DNA of 64,000 nt from Paenibacillus sp. J5C2022 (GCF_025567625.1 NZ_JAOQJC010000021.1:1-64000); one strand, 5' to 3'; counted from the stretch's first letter, positions 55,206 to 64,000 are shown. Notes: generated by a model from the letters alone, not told the origin. A program made the numbers and translations.

Positions 55206-56990
55206 ATGGATAAACGAAAGTTAAGAGGGGCATTATGGGTGATTCTGCTAGGCATACTGCTAGTCTCTTCAGGATGCCGTCAAGCGATAGCCACCCAGAA
55301 CGAATCGGACAAAGAAGAGATGGAAGCCGTCAATTGGAGTGAGGATACAGCTACCGTCATAGCTCTGGAAGGGGCGAGTGCTGTCATAACCGGAGAGGGG
55401 GCGGCATCCGATGGCGGTTCTGTCATGATTACAAAGGCAGGAACTTACGTATTGAAAGGGAAGTTGGATGACGGTCAGATTGTCGTCGATGTGCCGGACA
55501 AGGAGGATGTGCATCTGGTGCTGTACGGGGTGGAGCTATATGATAGCGACAGCGCTCCGCTCTATGTCAAGGAAGCGGGCAATGTCATCCTCACCTTGCA
55601 GGAAGGTACGGAGAACCTGGTGGCGGACGGCGCGGAGTATGTATTCCCGGATGAAGAGCCGAACGAGCCGAACGCCGCTATCTTCAGCAAGGACGACCTG
55701 ATCATTAACGGGACGGGCAAGCTGACGGTGACAGCGAACTTCAACAACGGCATTGCCAGCAAGGACGATCTGCTGATCGAATCGGGAACGATCGAGATTG
55801 ATGCTGCCGATGACGGATTGATGGGGCGGGACAGCGTGGTCATTAGGGCTGGAACGATAACCATTAAGGCCGACGGAGATGGAGTGAAGTCGACCAATGA
55901 CGAGGAAGAGGACAAAGGTGTTGTGGTTATGGAAGGCGGCAGCTTGCATATCGAAGCCGGAGCCGACGGCATGCAGGCGATCACCTCTCTGCGAATCGAA
56001 GGCGGCGAAGTATCCATCGCATCTGTGGATGATGCATTGCACAGCAACGGTGAGTTGACGGTGACCGGCGGCGAGATTGCCCTGGTATCCGGTGACGATG
56101 CCATTCATGCGGATGAGGCGGTTACTATAACCGAAGGGAAGATTGCGATTACGGAAAGTTACGAAGGCATTGAAGCGAAGACGATTGCCATTGAAGGAGG
56201 CGAGATCCATGTTGTCTCCTCCGATGACGGAATCAACGCCGCCAGCGGCGACAGCGGCGGGGGCTTTATGGGCGGGCCTGGCAGAGGCGGGGATCAATCC
56301 TCCATCGTCATTAGCGGGGGAACGATATCCGTCGATGCGGAGGGCGATGGGTTCGACTCCAACGGGCAGATTGCGATGACGGGAGGGACGGTCATCGTAC
56401 ACGGACCTGTTATGGATAGGAATGGCGCTATCGATTATGACGGCAGCTTCGAGATAAGCGGAGGCTTCCTTGTTGCCGCAGGCAGTGCGGGCATGGCGCA
56501 AGCCACCTCCGAGACTTCCAGTCAGAATGCCGTTCTTATGACCTTCTCGCAGCAGCAGCCAGCGGGCTCGCTCGTCCATTTGGAGGACGGCAATGGAGGC
56601 GATATCGCGACCTTCGCACCCTCCAAGGCGTATCAAGCGTTGTTAATCAGCTCGCCGGAGCTGGTGGAAGGGGAGAAGTACACGCTCTATACCGGCGGCA
56701 GCTCGACAGGTCAGGAAGCAGACGGTCTCTATACCGGCGGCGATTACAAGAACGGCAGCGAAGTTGTCGGCTTCGAGATCGTGAGCCCAATCACATGGCT
56801 GAACGAGCAAGGCGTAACGACGGGAAGAAGCGGATGGGGAGGCATGTCGGGCGGCGGAAGAGGCAATATGTCGGGTGGTGGAAGAGGGCAAATGCCGGAA
56901 GGAGGACCTGGCGTGATGCCGGGCAACGGTCCAGGTGAGATGCCGGACGGCGGAACAAGTGAGAGACCGAACGGCGGAAGTGGCTCATAG
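55206..56990 (+). CDS. Carbohydrate-binding (Cthe_2159-type) beta-helix lipoprotein
   Basis: This protein of about 594 residues has a lipoprotein signal (Cys24 in VSSGC) and repeated short strands with GG and DD pairs (SVDDALHSNGELTVTGGEIA; SGDDAIHADEAVTITEGKIA), the parallel beta-helix of the Cthe_2159-like family; its founding member binds polygalacturonate with calcium. The last ~50 residues are Gly/Met/Pro/Arg-rich, like parts of the CotH protein. ATG 55206 is chosen for the signal peptide and AGTGGGG; an in-frame ATG at 55125 precedes it. It is divergent from the two-component system and carries the shared operator. Confidence 0.82.
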   Translation: MDKRKLRGALWVILLGILLVSSGCRQAIATQNESDKEEMEAVNWSEDTATVIALEGASAVITGEGAASDGGSVMITKAGTYVLKGKLDDGQIVVDVPDKEDVHLVLYGVELYDSDSAPLYVKEAGNVILTLQEGTENLVADGAEYVFPDEEPNEPNAAIFSKDDLIINGTGKLTVTANFNNGIASKDDLLIESGTIEIDAADDGLMGRDSVVIRAGTITIKADGDGVKSTNDEEEDKGVVVMEGGSLHIEAGADGMQAITSLRIEGGEVSIASVDDALHSNGELTVTGGEIALVSGDDAIHADEAVTITEGKIAITESYEGIEAKTIAIEGGEIHVVSSDDGINAASGDSGGGFMGGPGRGGDQSSIVISGGTISVDAEGDGFDSNGQIAMTGGTVIVHGPVMDRNGAIDYDGSFEISGGFLVAAGSAGMAQATSETSSQNAVLMTFSQQQPAGSLVHLEDGNGGDIATFAPSKAYQALLISSPELVEGEKYTLYTGGSSTGQEADGLYTGGDYKNGSEVVGFEIVSPITWLNEQGVTTGRSGWGGMSGGGRGNMSGGGRGQMPEGGPGVMPGNGPGEMPDGGTSERPNGGSGS

Positions 56991-57015
56991 GAAAGGGAAT
57001 AATGAACGAGGAGCT

Positions 57016-57053
57016 GAAGAGGCCCCGATTCCAACAGGAGTCGGGGCCTCTTC
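57016..57053. terminator. Terminator hairpin after the carbohydrate-binding lipoprotein gene
   Basis: GAAGAGGCCCCGA (57016-57028) pairs perfectly with TCGGGGCCTCTTC (57041-57053). No strong T-run; lies between convergent genes. Confidence 0.6.
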
Positions 57054-57065
57054 GCTGATGGCGGA

Positions 57066-57425
57066 TTACAAGTCGTCCTTGAACACGCCGGAGAGTTCAA
57101 TGGCAAGGCAAGGGACGGTAGCGGAGACGAGCCGATCGTCTTCTGTGAACGTTGCCGTCAGCCGGTATTGTCCGTCCATCAGGATGAACTGGTCGATGAA
57201 CTTGTGGATGGGGTCGGCCAGCCAGTACTCCTTCACACCGAACTTCTCGTATCCGGATTTCTTAATGGTCTTATCTCGTCGTGCTGTGCCTTCCGATAAT
57301 ATTTCCACAGCCAGATCAGGCACGCCGTAGATGAAGCCGTCGCGGATAATGCCCGTATTCTCCTTCGCTATGTAGATGACATCGGGCTGGAAGACGTTGT
57401 CCTCCTCTCGGTAATAAGAAAGCAC
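57066..57425 (-). pseudogene. C-terminal fragment of a Uma2-type (DUF820) protein
   Basis: About 119 residues match the C-terminal half of Uma2 endonuclease-fold proteins (FQPDVIYI; GVPDLAVEILSEGT; YEKFGVKEYWLADP). The usual ~190-residue protein has a further N-terminal half, absent here. The first codon, a GTG, lies in one arm of the DeoR-gene terminator hairpin, so the front of the gene has been replaced by that junction. It has no ribosome site. Confidence 0.75.
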
Positions 57426-57469
57426 CCCGCAAGCGACACCTGATCGTGTTCGGCTATGCGGGGTGCTTC
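57420..57469 (-). terminator. Terminator of the DeoR-type regulator gene
   Basis: AAGCACCCCGCA (57420-57431) pairs with TGCGGGGTGCTT (57458-57469); on the minus strand the stem is followed by TTTCTTATT. It lies 70 bases past the regulator stop and at the truncation point of the Uma2 fragment. Confidence 0.65.
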
Positions 57470-57538
57470 CCTGCGCTCTTTCCCTTATTATGGTCGAATT
57501 TGTCGGAGGATGTCAACTGTCTCCGGCAAGAAATGCGC

Positions 57539-58300
57539 TTATTCCGCAATAACCAGGTTGGTGCGCAGCTTCTTGAACTTATGCACAAGTTCGGCATTGG
57601 CATGATGATCCGTAATAATGGCATCCACCCGGTCCAGAGGGGCGATGGAGATGGTGACATCCTTGCCGAATTTGGAGCTGTCGGCGGCGACATACACTTG
57701 ACCCGATTGCTCGATAATTTTTTTGCGGGTGACGGCCTCCTCCAGATTATAATCCGATATGCCTCTATCGATCGTAATGCCGCTGCAGCAGATGAACGCC
57801 TTCTGAATATTCAGTCCTTGAAAGTTGAACAAGTAGTCGTACGCAATGACAGACTGCTCATGGTGCCTGATCTTGCCGCCAATGATGACCAGCTCCACGG
57901 AGCTGTCCATCAGCTCCTGCACGATCGGGATGGAATTGGTGACGACCGTCAGCAGCTTCTTGTGCTTGACATGCCTGGCGATATGATAAGTGGTCGATCC
58001 GCTGTCCAGATAGATGCAATCGCCGTCGCTGATCAGCTCGCTGCACTTTCGGGCGATGCTTTCCTTCTCCTCCAAATGCTTGACCATCCGCTCATCCATC
58101 GAGGATTCCCCGAACTTCGCCTGCACGAGCTTGACCCCGCCGTATATTTTCTCTATCTTTCCTTGACTGGTCAGAGCGTTCAGGTCGCGCCGGAGCGTAT
58201 CGATAGAGATGTCCAGCTCGGCGGTCAGCTCAGGCAACTTGAGCACTTTTTTGATCATGAGCAGATCGAGAATTTTTTTCTGCCTTTCCAGTGGAAGCAT
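57539..58300 (-). CDS. DeoR/GlpR family transcriptional regulator
   Basis: This 253-residue protein has the DeoR helix-turn-helix (LKLPELTAELDISIDTLRRD, then LNALTSQGKIEKIYGG) and a sugar-phosphate-isomerase-like effector domain (YLDSGSTTYHIARHV; VTNSIPIVQEL; ADSSKFG). ATG 58300 follows GAAGGG; an upstream in-frame TTG at 58315 is less likely. It diverges from the aminoethylphosphonate genes across ~270 bases and is their probable repressor. DeoR proteins usually bind phosphorylated ligands, so a phosphonate intermediate is plausible here. Confidence 0.88.
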   Translation of the reverse strand: MLPLERQKKILDLLMIKKVLKLPELTAELDISIDTLRRDLNALTSQGKIEKIYGGVKLVQAKFGESSMDERMVKHLEEKESIARKCSELISDGDCIYLDSGSTTYHIARHVKHKKLLTVVTNSIPIVQELMDSSVELVIIGGKIRHHEQSVIAYDYLFNFQGLNIQKAFICCSGITIDRGISDYNLEEAVTRKKIIEQSGQVYVAADSSKFGKDVTISIAPLDRVDAIITDHHANAELVHKFKKLRTNLVIAE

Positions 58301-58344
58301 GCTTTCACCCTTCAATTATGTCGTGATATAACCTTCTATGAATT

Positions 58345-58546
58345 GCTAGCAAGCTAGCGCTGGTGCCAGCGCTCTCCCTTCTAAGTCTACTGATTGCGAT
58401 CACGGGAATCAAGACTTATTCACATTTGCTCTGCATAGTGTGGCAATAGATGACACAAATAAATGCAATACTTATGTATGAGTTATGCATAATTTACGCA
58501 CATTTTACACAGTTGCCTATCAACGTTAACAATCCGGCTTTATACT
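58345..58546. promoter_or_regulatory. Divergent control region of the aminoethylphosphonate locus
   Basis: The gap of about 270 bases between the DeoR gene and the transporter holds several dyads: AGCGCTGG-TG-CCAGCGCT near 58358, GCTAGC repeated just before it, and the palindrome TTATGCATAA at 58483-58492. A TATACT box lies at 58541-58546, near TCAACGTTAA at 58520-58529. Which dyad is the DeoR operator cannot be settled by reading. No other gene is seen. Confidence 0.4.
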
Positions 58547-58573
58547 GAGCCTGTACTTAAGGAGGTGGTCAAT

Positions 58574-59326
58574 GTGCTGAGACTCCAGCATATAGGCAAG
58601 CATTATGATAACAAAGTCGTGCTGGACGATATAAACGTGGATATTGAAACAGGCGAGATCGTGTCCTTGCTGGGACCGAGCGGGAGCGGGAAGACGACCT
58701 TGCTGAACATTATACTGGGCTTGACGAAGCCGGATCGCGGCAAGATTGCGTTCAACGGCGTGGATATGACCTCGCTGCCGATGAAGAAGCGCGGCTTCAA
58801 TATCGTCTTCCAGGACTACGCACTGTTCCCTAACCTGAATGCGTACGACAACATCGTCTACGGTTTGCGCAATAAGAAGGAGAGCGTCAGCGAGCGAGAG
58901 ATAGGGGAATATATCGATTTCCTGGAATTGCAGCCGCATCTGAAGAAGCGGATAAGCGAGCTGTCGGGAGGACAGAAGCAGCGGGTTGCTCTGGCCCGTA
59001 CACTGGTGACGAAGCCGAAGCTATTGTTGCTGGACGAACCGCTGAGCGCGCTGGACGGAGTCATCAAGGAATCTATCAAGAAACGGATACAATCCGTTGC
59101 GAAGCAGTTCAAGCTGACGACGATTATCGTGACGCACGATCCGGAAGAAGCGCTGACGCTGTCGGACAAAATTCTCATCATCCAGCAAGGCTCGGTCGCA
59201 CAGTTCGGAGCGCCGCAGGACATTATCCATCGCCCGGGCAACGACTTCGTCAAGCAGTTCATCATTCAACAGCTCCATATTAAACGGCAAAATATATACA
59301 ATTTGTTCGGTGAGACGCATGTATAA
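58574..59326 (+). CDS. ABC transporter ATP-binding protein for 2-aminoethylphosphonate
   Basis: This 250-residue ATPase has Walker A GPSGSGKT at 34-41, signature LSGGQKQRVALARTL and Walker B LLLLDEPLSALD. It belongs to the CysA/PotA-like group including PhnT. The start is GTG 58574, seven bases after AAGGAGGT; a GTG at 58565 overlaps that site. It is first in an operon with permease, binding protein, PhnW and PhnX, which gives the substrate assignment. Confidence 0.88.
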   Translation: MLRLQHIGKHYDNKVVLDDINVDIETGEIVSLLGPSGSGKTTLLNIILGLTKPDRGKIAFNGVDMTSLPMKKRGFNIVFQDYALFPNLNAYDNIVYGLRNKKESVSEREIGEYIDFLELQPHLKKRISELSGGQKQRVALARTLVTKPKLLLLDEPLSALDGVIKESIKKRIQSVAKQFKLTTIIVTHDPEEALTLSDKILIIQQGSVAQFGAPQDIIHRPGNDFVKQFIIQQLHIKRQNIYNLFGETHV

Positions 59327-60941
59327 AGCAAAGCCGGAAATGCGCATTATGCTTGCAGTTCTGCTTCTGCTGTTCACCGTATTCCTGTTCCTGCCGCTGC
59401 TCCTGCTGTTCATCCGCTCGCTGGAGACCGGACAGGGCTTCTCGCTCGCCAATTACGCAGCCGTCTGGAGCGAGCGCGATATCGGCGCATCGGCGTTGAA
59501 CAGCTTGAAAATCTCGGCGGCGACGGCGTGCTTGTCCACCGTATTGGGATTTACACTGGCCTATGCGCTGCATTGCACCCGGATGTACAAGTCTATGAAG
59601 GGCATATTGCGAACGGTTATTATCATCCCAATGCTGCTGCCGACGATTACTTACGGATTCGCCATTATGTATTCGCTGGGCAATCAGGGGCTTATTACCC
59701 GGATGCTGGGACGGCAGCTATTCGATATATACGGCTTCAACGGCATGCTGATCGGATATGTCGTCTATACGCTGCCTCCGGCGTTTCTGCTCATTCACAA
59801 TGCGTTCAAGTATGTGGACAAAAAGTTCATCATCGTATCGCATTTAATGGGGGATGGGACGTTCAGAAGCTTTGCCAACACGATACTGCGTCCGCTGGCC
59901 GGGGCGCTCGGAGGGGCATTTGTGCTTTCGTTCATCTTAAGCTTCACGGACTTCGGCATTCCGGCTTCGGTGGGCGGGACGTATAACGTTCTGGCTACGC
60001 AATTATACGAGGTGATGCTGGGCTCTATTCCCGATATGCATCAGGGAGCCGCGATCTCCGTCATGATGCTGGCGCCTGCCGTGTTCGGCATATGGCTGTT
60101 GCAGAGACTGGAGAAGCTCAATTTCCATTACGACAATGCCGCGGACACCGAGCTTCCGCATCATCGCGTTCGTGATAGTGTCCTTGCTGCCATATCGATC
60201 GTCATTGTGCTCGGGATGCTCTCCATATTCGCGATTATGTTTATCGCGCCTTGGCTGAACCGCTACCCGTACGATACGACCTTCACGTTGAAGCATGTCA
60301 TGAGCATCGTGCAGTCCAGTGATTTGATGAAGGTCTACGCTAATTCTTTGTGGGTCGCATTGCTCACTTCTCTGCTGGGAACCGCGATCGCTTATTGGGC
60401 GGCCCTGCTGAACGTACGGTCATCGCTCAAGATCAGATCGTCCATGGATACCGTCTCGATGATAACCAATACGGTACCCGGCATGGTGCTGGGCATAGCC
60501 TACCTGCTGCTGTTTAATGGGAGCGACTTGAAGGGGACGTTCGCGATACTGGTGTTCTGCAATATCGTTCATTTCTTCACGACGCCTTACTTGATGGCGA
60601 AGAACGCCCTGTCCAAGATGAATCCTTCGTGGGAGACGACAGGGGAACTGCTAGGAGACAGCTGGATCAAGACGGTGTATCGAGTTATTGTTCCCAATTC
60701 GGCAGCCACGATATTCGACATGCTGGGTTACTTCTTCATGAACGCGATGGTGACGATAAGCGGCGTCATCTTCCTCGTATCGGCCCAGACGTCGGTAGTC
60801 GCCAGCAAAATCAAGGAGCTGCAGCATTTCGCCAAATTTAACGAAATATTTGTCCTGTCGATGTTTATCTTCTTCACCAATCTATTGATCAAGCTGTTGT
60901 GCGATTACGGGCAAAGAAGAATGATGACCAAAAACAAATAA
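59319..60941 (+). CDS. Fused two-domain ABC permease for 2-aminoethylphosphonate
   Basis: This protein of about 540 residues contains two consecutive permease domains with about twelve membrane segments, like the PhnU/PhnV pair fused or FbpB/ThiP. An EAA-type loop is visible in the second half (TTGELLGDSWIKTVYRVIVP). It overlaps the ATPase gene by 8 bases from ATG 59319 (17 from GTG 59310). The ATPase and the binding protein flank it. Confidence 0.85.
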   Translation: MYKAKPEMRIMLAVLLLLFTVFLFLPLLLLFIRSLETGQGFSLANYAAVWSERDIGASALNSLKISAATACLSTVLGFTLAYALHCTRMYKSMKGILRTVIIIPMLLPTITYGFAIMYSLGNQGLITRMLGRQLFDIYGFNGMLIGYVVYTLPPAFLLIHNAFKYVDKKFIIVSHLMGDGTFRSFANTILRPLAGALGGAFVLSFILSFTDFGIPASVGGTYNVLATQLYEVMLGSIPDMHQGAAISVMMLAPAVFGIWLLQRLEKLNFHYDNAADTELPHHRVRDSVLAAISIVIVLGMLSIFAIMFIAPWLNRYPYDTTFTLKHVMSIVQSSDLMKVYANSLWVALLTSLLGTAIAYWAALLNVRSSLKIRSSMDTVSMITNTVPGMVLGIAYLLLFNGSDLKGTFAILVFCNIVHFFTTPYLMAKNALSKMNPSWETTGELLGDSWIKTVYRVIVPNSAATIFDMLGYFFMNAMVTISGVIFLVSAQTSVVASKIKELQHFAKFNEIFVLSMFIFFTNLLIKLLCDYGQRRMMTKNK

Positions 60942-60957
60942 AAGCGAGGGAATTTCC

Positions 60958-61956
60958 ATGACTACAAGTTCGAAAACGATTAAAGCTGTGCTTCTGTCCA
61001 TTGTTGCCTTCAGTCTGATGCTGGCTCTTGCAGGGTGCGGCAATGACAGTTCGCAGGAAGCGGGAAAGGTGGTCATCTCCACCAATGCCGATGAAGAAGC
61101 CGTGGCGGCAATGGAAGCTGCTTTAAAGAGTGCGGGCTATGAGGGCAAATTTGTCATTCAGTCACTGGGCACGTCGGAGTTGGGCGGAAAGCTGCTGGCT
61201 GAGGGCAGTGACATTGAGGCCGATCTCGTCACGATGAGCTCCTACTTTATCGAGAGCGCGCAGGCCGAGCATGCCATGTTCAAGGATTTGACATTCCAGA
61301 GCAAGGCTCTGGACAGCTATCCTTCCTATTATGCGCCTATTCTGGGGAATACGGGCTCGATCTTCGTCAATACGGAGGTGTTGAAGGAGAAAGGGCTGCC
61401 GATGCCGACGTCGATCAAGGATCTGACTCGACCGGAGTACAAGGACCTGGTCTCCATTCCGAACATTATGCATTCCTCTACCGCATGGCTGCTTGTTCAA
61501 GCCATTATAAGCGAGTATGGCGACGAGGCGGGCACGGTGATGCATGATCTGATTGTCAATGCAGGCCCTCATCTGGAAAGCTCCGGCTCCGGTCCGATCA
61601 AGAAGGTAGAAGCGGGAGAAGTGGCTGCCGGCTTCGGATTGCGTCATCAGGCGGTAAGAGCGAATGCGGACGGAGCGCCAATCGACTTCGTTGACCCTGT
61701 AGAGGGCAACTTCTCCTTGACGGAATCCATCGCGGTCGTGGACAAGGATAATGCGACGACTGAGCTGGCGATGAAGATGGCACAGACGATTATTGAGCAA
61801 GCGAGAGGCGAACTCATCACGAACTATCCCGTTGCCTTGTATGAAGGCGAGAAGGTGGACGATGTGAACAAGCCGGCGTATGCCAAAGTATTCGCCAAGC
61901 CGCTGACGGTAGAATTGCTGGAAAAGCATCAGAAGGCGTTCAACGACGCGAAATAG
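60958..61956 (+). CDS. 2-aminoethylphosphonate-binding lipoprotein
   Basis: This 332-residue lipoprotein (Cys27 in LAGC) is of the ferric/spermidine/AEP-type binding-protein fold, with VVISTNADEEAVAAMEAALK at the mature start and a PSYYAPILGNTGSIFVNTEV hinge segment. It lies 16 bases after the permease gene and 12 before phnW, so its ligand is very probably 2-aminoethylphosphonate. Confidence 0.87.
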   Translation: MTTSSKTIKAVLLSIVAFSLMLALAGCGNDSSQEAGKVVISTNADEEAVAAMEAALKSAGYEGKFVIQSLGTSELGGKLLAEGSDIEADLVTMSSYFIESAQAEHAMFKDLTFQSKALDSYPSYYAPILGNTGSIFVNTEVLKEKGLPMPTSIKDLTRPEYKDLVSIPNIMHSSTAWLLVQAIISEYGDEAGTVMHDLIVNAGPHLESSGSGPIKKVEAGEVAAGFGLRHQAVRANADGAPIDFVDPVEGNFSLTESIAVVDKDNATTELAMKMAQTIIEQARGELITNYPVALYEGEKVDDVNKPAYAKVFAKPLTVELLEKHQKAFNDAK

Positions 61957-61968
61957 GAGGAGTTAGGA

Positions 61969-63063
61969 ATGAATCGATACAAGCTGCTGACACCAGGACC
62001 ACTGACGACGACAAGCACGGTGAAGGAGGAAATGCTGCAGGACCGATGCACCTGGGACGATTCCTATAAATCGATTACGCAGAAAATACGAGCGCAGCTG
62101 CTGGAGCTGGCAGGGGTTGATCCAGCGCAGTATACGGCCGTGCTGATGCAGGGAAGCGGTACGTTCGCCGTAGAATCCGTCATGACATCCGCGATCTCGG
62201 ATCGTGACAAAGTACTGATTATGACGAATGGCGCTTATGGCGAGCGCATTGTTCAGATGGCGGCATATATCGGGCTGCAGTATGTCGAATATCGTGTCGG
62301 CTACGATCAATATCCCGATATGGAGCAGTTGAAGACTATGCTGGATGCAGACCCCGGCATTACACATATGGCCATGGTGCACTGCGAGACGACGACGGGT
62401 ATATTGAACCCTGTCGCAGATGTTGCCGAGCTGGCCCGGCAATATAACAAGACGCTCATTCTGGACGCGATGAGCAGCTTCGGCGGCATCGACATCGATG
62501 TGGCGGGCCTTGGCATCGACTATGTGATCAGCAGCGCCAACAAGTGCATCCAGGGCGTTCCGGGCTTCGGCTTCGTCATCGCCAGACTGGACAAGCTGGA
62601 GGCTTGCAAGGGCGTAGCCCGCAGCCTGTCGCTGGATCTGTACGACCAGTGGAAGGGAATGGACAAGGACGGCAAGTGGCGCTTCACCTCCCCTACCCAT
62701 GTCGTGGCGGCATTCTCCCGAGCCTTGGATGAGTTGAATCAGGAGGGCGGAGTGCGTGCAAGACACGAGCGTTATCGGAGGAACAACGAGCTGCTTCGAG
62801 AGAGGCTGGCGTCCATCGGCATCAGAGCCTACATCGCGGAGGAGAAGCAATCTCCGATCATTACGACGTTCATGTTCCCAAGCGAAGCGTTCAGCTTCAG
62901 CCAGTTTTACGAGTATGTGAAAGAGCGGGGTTATGTCATCTATCCGGGCAAGCTGACGGAGGTCGACACTTTCCGCATTGGCAATATCGGAGAGATTTAT
63001 GAGGAAGACATTCACCGCTTATGCGATATTATCACAGAGTATATGGAGGGATTGGGCCAATGA
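61969..63063 (+). CDS. phnW: 2-aminoethylphosphonate:pyruvate transaminase
   Basis: This 364-residue class-V aminotransferase transfers the amino group of 2-aminoethylphosphonate to pyruvate, giving phosphonoacetaldehyde and alanine. Family motifs are LLTPGPLTTT at the start, CTWDDSY, VHCETTTGILNP, LDAMSSFGG and the PLP-lysine Lys192 in SSANKCIQGVPGFGF. AGGAGTTAGGA precedes the ATG. The phnX start overlaps its stop. Confidence 0.94.
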   Translation: MNRYKLLTPGPLTTTSTVKEEMLQDRCTWDDSYKSITQKIRAQLLELAGVDPAQYTAVLMQGSGTFAVESVMTSAISDRDKVLIMTNGAYGERIVQMAAYIGLQYVEYRVGYDQYPDMEQLKTMLDADPGITHMAMVHCETTTGILNPVADVAELARQYNKTLILDAMSSFGGIDIDVAGLGIDYVISSANKCIQGVPGFGFVIARLDKLEACKGVARSLSLDLYDQWKGMDKDGKWRFTSPTHVVAAFSRALDELNQEGGVRARHERYRRNNELLRERLASIGIRAYIAEEKQSPIITTFMFPSEAFSFSQFYEYVKERGYVIYPGKLTEVDTFRIGNIGEIYEEDIHRLCDIITEYMEGLGQ

Positions 63064-63908
63064 GCGGCAACGGCAATAGCAACAGCAACAGAATCGAGGG
63101 TATCATCCTGGATTGGGCCGGAACGGCGGTAGACTTCGGATGCTTCGCGCCCGTCAATGTGTTCATCGATATATTCAGGCAAGCCGGCATCGAAGTGACG
63201 ATGGAAGAAGCAAGAGGACCGATGGGCATGCTGAAGATCGATCATATTCGCGCTATGCTGTCTATGCCGAGAGTGTCGGCATTATGGCAGGAGCAGTACG
63301 GCAGACCTTTCAACGAGCAGGATGTTGAAGCGTTGTATGCGGAGTTCGAGCCTGCGCTCATGACTTCCCTGTCGCACTATACCGATCCGATTCCCGGAGT
63401 CATCGACACCGTAGAAGCGTTGCGGGTCAAGGGCTTGCGAATCGGTTCCACCACGGGCTATACCAGCTCGATGATGGAGGTTGTCGTATCTCATGCGCGG
63501 GCGAAAGGGTACAGCCCGGACTTCGTCGTAACCCCGGACGATACCGGTTCTAATGGCAGACCTTATCCGTACATGATCTACAGGAACATGGAGCAGCTCA
63601 AGCTGTCCGCTTCATGGAAGGTAGTGAAGGCGGGAGATACTGTATCCGACATACGGGAGGGCGTGCAGGCCGGGGTATGGACGGTCGGCGTTGTCATCGG
63701 CAGCTCGGAGCTTGGCTACTGTCAGGAGGACTTCGATCGCTTATCGGAAGCGGAGCGGGCAGAGGCTGTAGCCCGAACGAGGAAAGTGTTCATGGAGAAT
63801 GGCGCCGACTTCTGTCTCGACCGGATGAGCGAGCTCCCGTCTTTAATCGAAGAAATCAATGAGAAGCTGACGCGCGGCTTGAGACCCGGCTGCGAATGCG
63901 TACGATAG
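63060..63908 (+). CDS. phnX: Phosphonoacetaldehyde hydrolase (phosphonatase)
   Basis: This 282-residue HAD-superfamily enzyme cleaves the C-P bond of phosphonoacetaldehyde to acetaldehyde and phosphate. The nucleophile Asp18 is in LDWAGTAVDFG and the Schiff-base Lys59 in RGPMGMLKIDH; GSTTGYT and KAGDTVSDIREG are later HAD motifs. ATG 63060 overlaps the phnW stop (ATGA). The N-terminus carries a short Gly/Asn/Ser run not usual in the family. With PhnW it completes phosphonate use as phosphorus source. Confidence 0.94.
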   Translation: MSGNGNSNSNRIEGIILDWAGTAVDFGCFAPVNVFIDIFRQAGIEVTMEEARGPMGMLKIDHIRAMLSMPRVSALWQEQYGRPFNEQDVEALYAEFEPALMTSLSHYTDPIPGVIDTVEALRVKGLRIGSTTGYTSSMMEVVVSHARAKGYSPDFVVTPDDTGSNGRPYPYMIYRNMEQLKLSASWKVVKAGDTVSDIREGVQAGVWTVGVVIGSSELGYCQEDFDRLSEAERAEAVARTRKVFMENGADFCLDRMSELPSLIEEINEKLTRGLRPGCECVR

Positions 63909-63921
63909 AGAAAATCATGGC

Positions 63922-63960
63922 AAAGCCGTTCCTTCCGTTAGGGAGGGGCGGCTTTGTTGT
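63922..63960 (+). terminator. Terminator of the aminoethylphosphonate operon
   Basis: AAAGCCG...CGGCTTT encloses an inner CCTTCC/GGGAGG stem, 14 bases after the phnX stop, followed by a T-rich stretch (GTTGTTGTC). The last 40 bases of the window hold nothing I recognise. Confidence 0.65.
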
Positions 63961-64000
63961 TGTCTGTCACCCGTCAGAGTGATTCATGCCGTCGGCAGCT

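Noticed and set aside
55536-56636. Long antisense frame opposite the carbohydrate-binding lipoprotein
   Set aside because: A by-product of the repetitive Gly/Asp-rich coding strand; no plausible start or motif.
61963-63015. Antisense frame opposite phnW
   Set aside because: Covers the exact span of a well-supported transaminase gene and has no start signal or family features.

Overview
The window looks like the chromosome of a Paenibacillus-type Gram-positive bacterium. The support is indirect but consistent: strong AGGAGG-type ribosome sites, frequent GTG/TTG starts, YesM/YesN two-component pairs beside Lpl-type sugar permeases, an SLH-anchored glycosidase, and families such as CotH, DUF4386 and DUF5107. 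No rRNA, tRNA, CRISPR array, phage or intact insertion sequence was seen. All identifications come from reading motifs, not from database searches.

Layout. 1-352: AT-rich edge with a partial ORF and the C-terminal remnant of an IS1595-like transposase. 460-3618: VTC-domain protein, DUF4956 membrane protein and CotH-kinase lipoprotein in one operon. 3719-6468: sugar isomerase/epimerase and Gfo/Idh/MocA dehydrogenase, divergent from an AraC regulator. 6752-12026: three-gene exopolysaccharide-type operon (GT2-GtrA, cellulose-synthase-like GT2 with PilZ, large membrane protein). 12103-19373: small membrane proteins, a TetR regulator, an ECF sigma/anti-sigma pair, a MerR-methyltransferase fusion and an alpha/beta hydrolase. 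19427-34868: a long single-strand carbohydrate locus with an epimerase-AraC fusion regulator, SLH-anchored GH16, ABC sugar importer, YesM/YesN pair and a sugar-acid catabolic set (enolase-superfamily dehydratase, SDR, DHDPS-family aldolase, DgoK-type kinase). 35099-40116: a DUF5107-TPR protein, a deletion scar joining a solute-binding protein to an AraC response regulator, and an orphan YesM-like kinase. 40333-44820: malate:quinone oxidoreductase, then a LacI regulator with an alpha-glucosidase. 44860-47485: a decayed HTH/membrane pair and a glucosyltransferase-type membrane protein. 47695-52293: a 1463-residue pseudokinase-ATPase-TPR-GAF-LuxR regulator and a convergent csrA. 53035-56990: OmpR-type two-component system divergent from a carbohydrate-binding lipoprotein. 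57066-63908: a truncated Uma2 gene, then a 2-aminoethylphosphonate uptake and degradation locus (DeoR regulator, ABC transporter, PhnW, PhnX).

The most notable links are regulatory. A near-identical direct-repeat element lies before the VTC/DUF4956/CotH operon, before the response regulator gene about 54.6 kb away, and before the carbohydrate-binding lipoprotein, so these genes probably form one cell-envelope regulon. The carbohydrate locus carries a regulator whose sensor half is a complete aldose 1-epimerase fold with its catalytic residues kept.
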